Source: Actinomycetota bacterium
GTDB taxonomy: Bacteria > Actinomycetota > Acidimicrobiia > Acidimicrobiales > JACCXE01
DNA length: 6,740 bases
Direction of reading: 5' to 3'
NCBI GenBank assembly: GCA_013697265.1
Contig: JACCXE010000378.1
Coordinates: 1-6,740, forward strand
The translations under genes were made by a program, and so were the position numbers. The notes below the pieces were generated by a model, which made no database searches, was not told where the DNA came from, and saw nothing but the letters and a program-made list of their open reading frames with translations. The first letter of the stretch is position 1. Each line of letters begins with the position of its first letter. Positions 1 through 6,569 of this stretch are shown here, one piece after another.

Positions 1-573
1 GTGCACCGCGCCGAGGGCTCGGGCACCACGTCCAACTTCACCGGCTTTCTCAACAAGGCCGCGCCCGCCGCATGGAAGCTCGGCAAGGGCGACACCGTGA
101 ACTGGCCGACGTCGAGCCAGGCCGGCAACGGCAACCAGGGCGTGGCCCAGCTGATCGGTAACGGCACCGGATCGCTCAAGGGCGTCAACGGCGCGATCGG
201 CTACGTCGACTTCGCCGACGCCAAGGCCACCAACCTCAAGACGGCCAGCGTCAAGAACGCGGCGGGCGAGTTCGTGGCTCCCTCTCTGACTGGCGTCTCG
301 GCCGCTCTGGAAGAGACCACGCCGAACGCGGACCTCACGTTCGACCCGCTGAACGCCGCGGGGAACGACGCCTATCCGATCGCTACGCCGACCTGGATCC
401 TCACCTACAAGAACCAGACGGACAAGGCCAAGGGCGAGGCGCTGAAGGGCTACCTGAACTTCCTGCTTACCGACGGCCAAGCCCTCAATGAGCCGGCGAA
501 CTTCGCCCAGCTGCCGGCCTCGTACCGCACCAAGGCCATTGCCCAACTCGAAACGATGGTCATCCCGAGCTAG
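1..573 (+). CDS. pstS: Phosphate ABC transporter substrate-binding protein PstS, 3' part only
   Basis: This is the C-terminal ~190 residues of the extracytoplasmic phosphate-binding protein of the Pst high-affinity uptake system. The gene is cut by the left edge, so the GTG at base 1 is an internal Val codon and the signal peptide and N-terminal lobe are missing. Fragment residues 3-10 (RAEGSGTT) match the PstS phosphate-binding loop, usually R-[SA]-D-G-S-G-T. Here the Asp is Glu (residue 5). Further family landmarks are GAIGYVD (64-70), YPIATPTWILTYK (125-137) and the C-terminal NFAQLPASYR (167-176). The TAG stop is followed nine bases later by pstC, as expected for a pstSCAB operon. The identity is firm from motifs plus context. 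The Glu substitution is seen directly, but its effect is unknown. Confidence 0.95.
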   Translation: MHRAEGSGTTSNFTGFLNKAAPAAWKLGKGDTVNWPTSSQAGNGNQGVAQLIGNGTGSLKGVNGAIGYVDFADAKATNLKTASVKNAAGEFVAPSLTGVSAALEETTPNADLTFDPLNAAGNDAYPIATPTWILTYKNQTDKAKGEALKGYLNFLLTDGQALNEPANFAQLPASYRTKAIAQLETMVIPS

Positions 574-576
574 ACC

Positions 577-582
577 AAGGGA
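577..582 (+). promoter_or_regulatory. Shine-Dalgarno-like AAGGGA abutting the pstC start
   Basis: AAGGGA sits directly against the GTG at 583 with no spacer, where 5-9 bases is normal. pstS and pstC share a reading frame and are separated by the TAG stop and three codons, so no earlier start is possible for pstC. The next in-frame ATG/GTG/TTG lies inside the first membrane helix (GTG at 679). GTG 583 is therefore still the best start, probably helped by ribosomes finishing pstS. Confidence 0.45.
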
Positions 583-1539
583 GTGGACCGACCAGCCCTG
601 GCCGCGGCACGAACGGGAGGGCGACTGGCCGATCGAGCATTTCGGCTCGTAACCCTGTTCGCCGGGTTCACGATCCTCGTGGTGCTCGTGCTGATTGCGG
701 TCACCACCCTCAACAACGCCTGGCCTGCGTTCCGGGAGTCGGGCCTGAGCTTTGTCACGTCGCGGCAGTGGATTCCCAACGAAGGTAAGTTCGGCGCCCT
801 CGCGTTCATTTACGGCACAGCCGTGATTGCGGCCATCGCCGTGCTGCTCGCGCTGCCCGTCTCAGTGGGCATCGCGTTGTTTGTGACCGAGGTCGCGCCG
901 GCCCGCCTGCGCACCATGGTCGTCGCAGTGATGGACCTCCTCGCCGGCATCCCGTCGGTCGTGTTCGGGCTGTGGGGAATTCTGGTGCTCGCTCCGAATA
1001 TTGCCGCTCTGTACAACTGGTGGTCAGACCTCGTCGAGCCTATTCCGTTGCTGACAAAGCTGTTCGACCACACCCAGACCGGCCGGGCGTTTTTCACCGC
1101 CGGACTGATCCTGGCATTGATGATCACGCCGATCATCACGACGATCACCCGTGAGGTGTTCGCCACGGTGCCCCGAAACGACAAAGACGGCGCGCTGGCC
1201 CTCGGCGCCACGCGTTGGGAAATGATCAAGGGCGTCGTGTTCCCACACTCGATCGGCGGGATGGTCGGCGCCACGATGCTCGGCCTCGGCCGGGCCATGG
1301 GTGAGACCATTGCCGTCGCGCTCGTGATCGGCTCGACGCCTCAGATCGTGGCCAACGTGTTCGCGGGCGGCGACGCCATGCCCGCCGTGATCGCCAACCA
1401 GTTCGGTGAGGCCACCGGCGTGCACCGCTCGGCGCTCATCGGCCTTGGCGTCACCCTGTTCGCGCTCACCATCATCGTGAACGTCTCGGCCCGCACCGTC
1501 GTGCGCCGCGTCGACGTGCGCCTGCGGGGCCTGGCATGA
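583..1539 (+). CDS. pstC: Phosphate ABC transporter permease PstC
   Basis: One of the two membrane subunits that form the phosphate channel with PstA, powered by PstB. The 318-residue product is a normal length for PstC. Hydrophobic segments lie at about residues 20-42, 76-103, 113-137, 170-189, 223-250 and 285-303, giving six helices. The second half carries the permease signature: MITPIITTITREVFATVP (180-197) and the EAA-loop region DGALALGATRWEMIKGVVFP (202-221), which docks onto the ATPase, followed by LGRAMGETIAVALVIG (235-250), a PstC hallmark. It starts nine bases after the pstS stop with GTG, and its stop overlaps the pstA start by four bases (ATGA), suggesting coupled translation at equal stoichiometry. 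It is told from PstA by its order next to pstS and by the GRAMGET motif. Confidence 0.97.
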   Translation: MDRPALAAARTGGRLADRAFRLVTLFAGFTILVVLVLIAVTTLNNAWPAFRESGLSFVTSRQWIPNEGKFGALAFIYGTAVIAAIAVLLALPVSVGIALFVTEVAPARLRTMVVAVMDLLAGIPSVVFGLWGILVLAPNIAALYNWWSDLVEPIPLLTKLFDHTQTGRAFFTAGLILALMITPIITTITREVFATVPRNDKDGALALGATRWEMIKGVVFPHSIGGMVGATMLGLGRAMGETIAVALVIGSTPQIVANVFAGGDAMPAVIANQFGEATGVHRSALIGLGVTLFALTIIVNVSARTVVRRVDVRLRGLA

Positions 1540-2429
1540 CGACCACCACCGCCCCGCCGGCCGTAGCACCGCCATCGTTGCGTACCGGAAACGTGTCGCG
1601 GTCGCGCAAGTTTCGTGATCGGCTGGCGACAATCGCCATGTGGGCCGCGTTCGGCGCCGCCGCCTTGCCGCTGGCCTTCATCGTGTTCTACGTCGTGCGG
1701 GCCGGCATGCACCTGTTCAGTTACGACTTCCTCGTTACCAACATCCCGATTATCTCGTCGAAACCAGGCCCGGGCATGGCCCCTGCGGTGGTGGGCACGC
1801 TGCTGATCACCGGTGCGGCCACCTTGATCGCGGTGCCCCTCGGCGTCATGGGTGCGATCTACCTCAACGAATACGGCAAGCAGTCGACGCTGGCGAAATT
1901 CATTCGCTTGATGACCGACGTGATGAGCGGCGTGCCCTCGATCGTGATGGGCCTTTTTATCTACACGATCTGGGTGTTGCGCTACGGCTTGTCGGGTTTC
2001 GCCGGTGCTTTGGCGTTGGCCTGCCTCATGTTGCCGATCGTCGTGCGCACCAGCGAAGAAATTCTGCGCCTGGTGCCATCGGCGCTACGAGAGGCAAGCG
2101 CCGCCCTGGGCGCCCGCACCTGGCGCACGACCGTGCGCATCGTGTTACCCGCGGCCCTGCCGGGAATCGTGAGCGGCGCCATGCTGGCCGTGGCCCGCGC
2201 CGCGGGCGAAACCGCTCCTTTGTTGTTCACCATTGGCATCGTATCCAAGCCCAACACCAAACTCTTTGGCTCGAACACGGCATTGTCGGCCCAGATTTTC
2301 CGTAACGCTCAGGTGCCGTTTCCCGCCGCGCAAGATCGCGCCTGGGCCGCCGCGCTGACACTGATCCTGCTCGTGTTCTTACTCACAATCGCCGCCCGGC
2401 TGATAACGGCGCGGTTCGCACGGAAGTAG
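1536..2429 (+). CDS. pstA: Phosphate ABC transporter permease PstA
   Basis: Second channel subunit of the Pst transporter. It has 297 residues, a normal length. A short Thr/Pro/Ala-rich cytoplasmic tail (1-20) precedes hydrophobic segments at about 33-55, 84-110, 125-148, 153-172, 208-233 and 270-292. The segment MTDVMSGVPSIVMGLFIY (126-143) and the EAA loop REASAALGARTWRTTVRIVLP (185-205; E186 and G192 in the conserved places) are typical of PstA, as is RAAGETAPLLFTIG (221-234). The ATG is embedded in the pstC stop (ATGA), with GGGG six bases upstream as a weak ribosome site. The gene ends 16 bases before pstB. Identity rests on motifs and on its place between pstC and pstB. Confidence 0.97.
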   Translation: MTTTTAPPAVAPPSLRTGNVSRSRKFRDRLATIAMWAAFGAAALPLAFIVFYVVRAGMHLFSYDFLVTNIPIISSKPGPGMAPAVVGTLLITGAATLIAVPLGVMGAIYLNEYGKQSTLAKFIRLMTDVMSGVPSIVMGLFIYTIWVLRYGLSGFAGALALACLMLPIVVRTSEEILRLVPSALREASAALGARTWRTTVRIVLPAALPGIVSGAMLAVARAAGETAPLLFTIGIVSKPNTKLFGSNTALSAQIFRNAQVPFPAAQDRAWAAALTLILLVFLLTIAARLITARFARK

Positions 2430-2445
2430 CGTTCGTCTCGGCCGT

Positions 2446-3324
2446 ATGAGCAATATCCCGCCCACTCCGTTAGCTCCTCGCCCCACGGTCGCGCCCGCGA
2501 CCGAAGCGGACGCCGCTCCGTCCCCTGAAGCCGACACCGACTCGCCGCCGGTCTTCGAGACGAAACAGCTGAGCGTTTCCTACGGCTCGGCCTTGGCCGT
2601 CGCCGATATCAATATGTACATCCGCCGGGGCCAGATCACCGCGCTGATCGGCCCCTCGGGTTGCGGCAAGTCAACCCTGCTGCGCTGCTTCAACCGCATG
2701 AATGACCTGATTCCCGACGCCCGGGTCGAGGGCACGATTCTGTACGAGGGCCTCGACCTTTACGGCGATGACGTCGACCCGATCGAAGTGCGTCGGCGCA
2801 TCGGCATGGTGTTCCAGAAGCCAAACCCGTTCCCCAAGTCGATCTACGACAACGTCGCCTACGGCCCACGGGTGTTGAAGATGAAAGTCGACAGAATGGA
2901 CGACCTCGTCGAGCAGGCCCTGCGGCGCGCCGCGCTCTGGGACGAGGTGTCGGGCAAGTTGAAGAAGAGCGCGGTGGCGCTGTCGGGCGGCCAGCAGCAG
3001 CGGCTCTGCATCGCCCGAGCGATCGCGGTGCAACCCGACGTGATTTTGATGGACGAGCCCTGTTCGGCCCTCGACCCGATCGCGACGGCCCGCATTGAAG
3101 ACCTCATGGTCGAGTTGAAACAGGACTACACGATCGTCATCGTCACCCACAACATGCAGCAGGCGGCCCGCGTTTCGGACATAACCGCGTTCCTCACCGC
3201 CGCGGTCAACGAAGCCACGGGCGAGCGCCACGGTGAACTCGTCGAGTTCGCCAAGACGGCCACGCTGTTCACCGCACCGGCCGATGAGCGCACCGAGGCG
3301 TACATCACCGGACGCTTCGGATGA
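2446..3324 (+). CDS. pstB: Phosphate ABC transporter ATP-binding protein PstB
   Basis: ATPase that drives phosphate import through PstCA at the inner face of the membrane. All ABC motifs are intact: Walker A GPSGCGKST (69-77), Q-loop in VFQKPNPFP (122-130), signature LSGGQQQR (179-186), Walker B VILMDEP (199-205), D-loop SALD (207-210) and switch His in THNMQQAARVSD (H235). The KPNPFPKSIYDNVAYGPR stretch and the C-terminal TEAYITGRFG ending are specific to PstB among ABC ATPases. At 292 residues it is longer than the usual ~250-260. The extra length is a Pro/Ala/Asp/Glu-rich tail of ~36 residues at the N-terminus and an insertion at about 252-263 (NEATGERHGE region) before the ELVEF strand. 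No clear Shine-Dalgarno precedes the ATG. A later start is unlikely because no other Met, Val (GTG) or Leu (TTG) start lies between the tail and the first ABC strand. Its stop overlaps the kinase start (ATGA). Confidence 0.97.
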   Translation: MSNIPPTPLAPRPTVAPATEADAAPSPEADTDSPPVFETKQLSVSYGSALAVADINMYIRRGQITALIGPSGCGKSTLLRCFNRMNDLIPDARVEGTILYEGLDLYGDDVDPIEVRRRIGMVFQKPNPFPKSIYDNVAYGPRVLKMKVDRMDDLVEQALRRAALWDEVSGKLKKSAVALSGGQQQRLCIARAIAVQPDVILMDEPCSALDPIATARIEDLMVELKQDYTIVIVTHNMQQAARVSDITAFLTAAVNEATGERHGELVEFAKTATLFTAPADERTEAYITGRFG

Positions 3325-4442
3325 GGCGGCGGTCCGAGCTCGACGCAGCAAAGACCGACCTCAACCGAATCCGCAGCGAACGCGACCAGTACCGCCGCGG
3401 CGCGGCTGACGCGATCGAAGCCCTCGAACGTCTGCGGGCTGCGTTCGACGCGTTGCCGCTCGGCGTCGTCATCGTCGACGTAAACGGCAACGAACAGCTG
3501 CGCAACGAGGAGGCGGCCCGTCTCGTCGATGCCCGTCACACCGACGCGCTGGCCGCGCGAGCGCTCAGCGACGTTTTGGTCGAAGCGACGTCGGGCGAGA
3601 CCGGTCGCGTCATCGAGCTGCACGGCCCTCCGCCCCGCACGCTCTCGCTGGCCGGGGCCCCGCTTATCAGTGCATCAGGTCGGGTGGGCACCGTCGCCGT
3701 GGTGCAAGACGTCACCGAGCGGTACCGCCTCGACGCAGTGCGCCGTGACTTCGTGGCCAACGTGTCGCATGAACTGCGCACGCCGATCGGTGCGATCGTG
3801 GCGTTGGCCGACACGCTCGCAGCCGAAGACGCCGAGACCGAGGTCGAAATAATGCGGCGGCTAGCGGCGCGCATCGCGCACGAAGCCGACCGGGCCGGGC
3901 ATCTCATCGACGACCTGCTCGACCTCAGCCGCATCGAGGGGGGCGAGCTACAGCGCGAGGAGGTGCCCGTACGCCACCTTGTTACCGGGGCTGTCGATCG
4001 CGTTGTGGTGTCAGCCGGCGTCCGGTCCTCGGACATCTCGGTGGAAGGCGACCTGCCGCAGACCACGTTGCTGGTCGACGCGTCGCAGGTCGAGGGCGCG
4101 TTGGTGAACCTCATCGAGAACGCCATCAAGTACTCCGATCCGGGCGCGCCGGTTTTCGTAAGCGCAACCGACGACGGCGACCGCGTCGAACTGGTCGTAC
4201 GCGACCGCGGCATCGGCATTCCGCCCGGCGATCGCGACCGGATCTTCGAACGCTTTTACCGCGTCGACCGGGCTCGCAGTCGTGTCACCGGCGGCACCGG
4301 CCTTGGCCTCGCCATCGTGCGCAACGTCGCCCGCAACCACGGCGGCGACGTCCACCTCGATTCACGCGAGGGTGAAGGATCAACCTTCGTAATCCATCTG
4401 CCGCGGGCGTCGACGGGCCAAACTGCAAAAGAGAATTCATGA
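3321..4442 (+). CDS. PhoR/SenX3-like sensor histidine kinase, apparently soluble
   Basis: Sensor kinase expected to report phosphate status, with input from the Pst transporter and PhoU. Order in the 373 residues: a charged, probably coiled-coil N-terminus (1-43), a PAS-like domain (about 44-134, ending in the typical VQDVTERYRLD linker), a HisKA dimerisation domain with H-box SHELRTP (149-155, phospho-acceptor H150), and a HATPase_c domain with N-box NLIENAIKYS (263-272), G1 DRGIGIP (295-301), F-box IFERFYR (308-314) and G2 GGTGLGLAIV (324-333). All catalytic boxes are intact. No stretch is hydrophobic enough to be a membrane helix, unlike E. coli PhoR or mycobacterial SenX3. It overlaps pstB and phoU by four bases on each side, so it is translated with both. 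No response regulator is adjacent on the downstream side. The kinase identity is certain. The phoR/senX3 assignment is from context and the SenX3-like sequence of the HisKA region. Confidence 0.93.
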   Translation: MRRRSELDAAKTDLNRIRSERDQYRRGAADAIEALERLRAAFDALPLGVVIVDVNGNEQLRNEEAARLVDARHTDALAARALSDVLVEATSGETGRVIELHGPPPRTLSLAGAPLISASGRVGTVAVVQDVTERYRLDAVRRDFVANVSHELRTPIGAIVALADTLAAEDAETEVEIMRRLAARIAHEADRAGHLIDDLLDLSRIEGGELQREEVPVRHLVTGAVDRVVVSAGVRSSDISVEGDLPQTTLLVDASQVEGALVNLIENAIKYSDPGAPVFVSATDDGDRVELVVRDRGIGIPPGDRDRIFERFYRVDRARSRVTGGTGLGLAIVRNVARNHGGDVHLDSREGEGSTFVIHLPRASTGQTAKENS

Positions 4443-5116
4443 CTGAAACCCGACGCGTTTTCCACGAAGAGCTCGACGCCATCCGGTCCGACGTGATCCG
4501 GCTCGGCGCGTTGGCCGGCGAGGCGATCGAGGCCGCCACAAATGCACTGCTGGCCGCCGACCTGGCTGCGGTTGAAAAGGTCGTGGCCAACGACCGCGTT
4601 CTCGACGACCTCACCCACGACATGGAGCAGCGCACCTGCCTGTTGCTGGCCCAGCAGCAACCGATGGCGGCGGACCTACGCATGCTCGTCACCGTGCTGC
4701 GCGTCATCCACGAGATCGAGCGCATCGGGGACCTCATGATCAAGGTCGCGAAAGCGGCCCGCCGTCTTTATCCGCACGAGATCGACCCGAAGATCCGCGG
4801 CCTCATCGACCGTATGCGTGACCAGGCCGCCGCGCAGCTACGGCTCGCGATCGAAGCGTTCGCCGATCGCGACGTCGCTCGGGCCGCAGCACTCGTCGAC
4901 ATGGACGATGTGATGGACGAGTTGCAGAAGGAATTGTTTCAGGCGATCTTTTCGGTGCGCTCGCCTGACGACTCGACGTTGCAGCTCGCGGTGCAGATGG
5001 CACTCGTCGGCCGGTTCTACGAGCGGGCCGGCGACCACGCCGCCAACGTTGCCGATCGCGTGCAGTTCATGGTCACCGGTCACTTCAGCTTCGAGCCTTC
5101 CAACGCCGACGGTTGA
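4439..5116 (+). CDS. phoU: Phosphate signalling protein PhoU
   Basis: Cytoplasmic all-helical regulator that links the Pst transporter to the sensor kinase and keeps the phosphate-starvation response off when phosphate is plentiful. The 225 residues form the usual two three-helix PhoU repeats. The first has QQPMAADLRMLVTVLRVIHE (73-92) followed by the metal-binding ExxxD pattern E94-D98 in EIERIGD. The second has QMALVGRFYERAGDHAANVAD (about 186-206) with ExxxD at E195-D199. Length is normal. The ATG is embedded in the kinase stop (ATGA), preceded by a weak purine stretch (AAAAGAGA). Next to pstB and a kinase, its role as the bridge between them is the standard reading. The next gene begins with essentially no gap. 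Confidence 0.97.
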   Translation: MTETRRVFHEELDAIRSDVIRLGALAGEAIEAATNALLAADLAAVEKVVANDRVLDDLTHDMEQRTCLLLAQQQPMAADLRMLVTVLRVIHEIERIGDLMIKVAKAARRLYPHEIDPKIRGLIDRMRDQAAAQLRLAIEAFADRDVARAAALVDMDDVMDELQKELFQAIFSVRSPDDSTLQLAVQMALVGRFYERAGDHAANVADRVQFMVTGHFSFEPSNADG

Positions 5117-5117
5117 C

Positions 5118-6029
5118 CTGATCAAGCGGCGCCGCGCTGACGTCGCGCTCGCCGCCCTTGCGCTCATTTGGGGCTCGAGCTTCCTGTTCATCGAGGTCGC
5201 ACTCGAAGGCCTTTCGCCCACCCAAGTGGTCGCGGGACGCCTGGTCGCAGGAGCGATCGCTCTGAGCGTCGCCGTTGCGTTTGGCGTTGCCCGCTACCCG
5301 CGCGGGCTGCTCGAGTGGCGAGTCGTCACGATCATGGCGATCATCTCCAACGTCTTTCCGTTTGCGTTGTTCGCCTGGGGCCAAGAGCGGGTGACGTCGT
5401 CGCTGGCCAGCGTCCTTAACGCCACGACACCGTTGTGGACTGCGGCGCTCGCCGCAGCTGCGTTCCTGCCCGGCGAACGCCTCAACCCCCGCCGCATCGG
5501 CGGGCTCCTGCTCGGCTTGGCCGGCGTCCTGCTCATCGTCGAGCCCTGGCGCACGGGCGGGGGACAGGTGCTGGGCGAGCTGGCCTGCGTGGGCGCCGCC
5601 GCTTGTTACGGCGTCGGCTTCGTGTACACCTCCCGTTTCATCTCGGGCAAGATCCCACCGATGACGGCCGCGGTCGGCCAAATCACCGCCGGCGCCGTCC
5701 TCGCGTCGGCGATAGCGGCGGTTACCACCGCGACGAGTTCGAGCCCCACGCATGTCGACCTACAGATCGCCGCTGCGGTGATCACGCTCGGCGCGATCGG
5801 CACCGGCGTCGCGTATCTGTTGTTCTTCAACCTCGTCGAGATCAGCGGGCCGACAGTCGCGTCCACGGTCACCTTCGCCATGCCTTTCGTCGGCGTGTTG
5901 CTCGGTGTGCTCGTGCTCGACGAGCGGATTGGCTGGAACGTGGCCTTCGGCGGCGCCGTCGTGATCGTCGGCATCCTGTTTGTCCGTCGCAAAGTGGTGG
6001 TGGACGAACCGTTCGAAGTGGGCGCCTAA
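5118..6029 (+). CDS. EamA/DMT-family transporter, start uncertain (CTG 5118 or TTG 5049)
   Basis: Inner-membrane permease of the drug/metabolite transporter superfamily, made of two EamA repeats of five helices each. Numbered from CTG 5118 it has 303 residues, typical for the family. Landmarks of repeat 1 are IWGSSFLFIEVAL (17-29), LFAWGQERVTSSLASVL (84-100), NATTPLWTA (101-109) and the PGERL turn (118-122). Repeat 2 starts near ELACVGAAACYGVGFVY (154-170) and ends with the VLDERIGW turn (266-273) and a final helix (275-289), then a short Arg/Lys-then-acidic tail. The substrate cannot be told from sequence; exporters of amino acids and metabolites are common in the family. No ATG or GTG exists upstream of the first helix. 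TTG 5049 would overlap phoU by 68 bases and add 23 residues that do not look like EamA. CTG 5118, one base after the phoU stop, gives a natural N-terminus (RRRAD then helix 1). The close packing suggests cotranscription with phoU. Confidence 0.88.
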   Translation: MIKRRRADVALAALALIWGSSFLFIEVALEGLSPTQVVAGRLVAGAIALSVAVAFGVARYPRGLLEWRVVTIMAIISNVFPFALFAWGQERVTSSLASVLNATTPLWTAALAAAAFLPGERLNPRRIGGLLLGLAGVLLIVEPWRTGGGQVLGELACVGAAACYGVGFVYTSRFISGKIPPMTAAVGQITAGAVLASAIAAVTTATSSSPTHVDLQIAAAVITLGAIGTGVAYLLFFNLVEISGPTVASTVTFAMPFVGVLLGVLVLDERIGWNVAFGGAVVIVGILFVRRKVVVDEPFEVGA

Positions 6030-6038
6030 CGTCGCGCC

Positions 6039-6569
6039 GTGGCCGAGCGCAAGCCCGCGAACGTCAACTTCGAGACCTGGGTTGACGCACAGATCCGTGA
6101 GGCGCGCGAACGGGGCGAGTTCGACAACCTGCCCGGCCACGGCGAGCCTCTGCCGAACCTAGACATCTACGCCGACGACCTGTGGTGGATCAAGCAGCTG
6201 CTCAAGCGCGAGGAACTGAGCTTCACGCCACCCGCGCTCGCTCTGCGCAAGAGCGTGGAGGACCTGCTCGACTCCGTCGGTCGCCTGCGCAGCGAGGAGG
6301 CGGTGTGCGACGTGGTCGAAGAACTCAACGGCCGCATCCGGCACATGAACCGCATCCCGCCCGTCGATGGCCCGCCGAGCAACCTCATGCCCCTCGACGT
6401 CGAGCGCGTCGTAGAGCGCTGGCGCGAGCAGCGTCCGGCCTGCGCGGCAGCGGCTCGGCGGGCAGACACAACGGATGCCGCGCCGCCACCAAGTACGCCG
6501 AAGCGAAAGGGACTCGCCGATCGTGCACGATATGTACGACTGCGTCTTCGCCGGTCGCGATCCGGTTGA
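6039..6569 (+). CDS. DUF1992 (DnaJC28-like conserved region) protein
   Basis: Small cytoplasmic protein with the DUF1992 domain, the conserved region also found in the DnaJ-homologue subfamily C member 28. Its biochemical function is not known. The domain occupies about residues 10-75 and shows FETWVDAQIREARERGEFDN (11-30), the hallmark LPGHGEPLP (31-39) and DDLWWIKQLLKREEL (46-60). Residues 75-133 are predicted helical and charged. The rest is a low-complexity Ala/Pro/Thr stretch followed by a very basic end (RARYVRLRLRRSRSG). The start is GTG nine bases after the EamA stop with no clear ribosome site, and it gives the expected MAERKP-type N-terminus. The last 15 codons overlap the next ORF in another frame, so this basic end may not be under selection. 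It probably belongs to the same transcript as the genes before it, though its link to phosphate is unclear. Confidence 0.88.
   Translation: MAERKPANVNFETWVDAQIREARERGEFDNLPGHGEPLPNLDIYADDLWWIKQLLKREELSFTPPALALRKSVEDLLDSVGRLRSEEAVCDVVEELNGRIRHMNRIPPVDGPPSNLMPLDVERVVERWREQRPACAAAARRADTTDAAPPPSTPKRKGLADRARYVRLRLRRSRSG
6506..6512 (+). promoter_or_regulatory. Ribosome-binding site AAAGGGA for the truncated CMD ORF
   Basis: AAAGGGA ends ten bases before the GTG at 6523, a good spacing for a Shine-Dalgarno site, and 19 bases before the ATG at 6532. It therefore favours GTG 6523 as the start. The site lies inside the coding region of the DUF1992 gene. Confidence 0.45.

Noticed and set aside
1..3. 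GTG at base 1 as the start of pstS
   Set aside because: The phosphate-binding loop normally lies well over 100 residues into PstS, so the gene is simply cut by the window edge.
1024..1632. Antisense ORF across pstC/pstA, rich in His, Asp and Arg
   Set aside because: Mirror of membrane-helix codons on the other strand, with no start context or domain pattern.
1640..2305. Long plus-strand ORF inside pstA in another frame
   Set aside because: Arg/His/Pro-rich out-of-frame reading; pstA explains the region completely.
2671..3351. 226-residue antisense ORF across pstB
   Set aside because: It opposes a fully supported pstB with intact ABC motifs; its product has no recognisable domain and the open frame is a by-product of GC-rich codon bias.
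3536..4219. 227-residue antisense ORF across the histidine kinase
   Set aside because: Ser/Thr/Arg-rich translation typical of an antisense shadow; the sense strand carries all kinase boxes.
5435..6085. 216-residue plus-strand ORF inside the EamA gene
   Set aside because: Almost entirely Arg, Ala, Gly and His, as expected from reading GC-rich codons out of frame.
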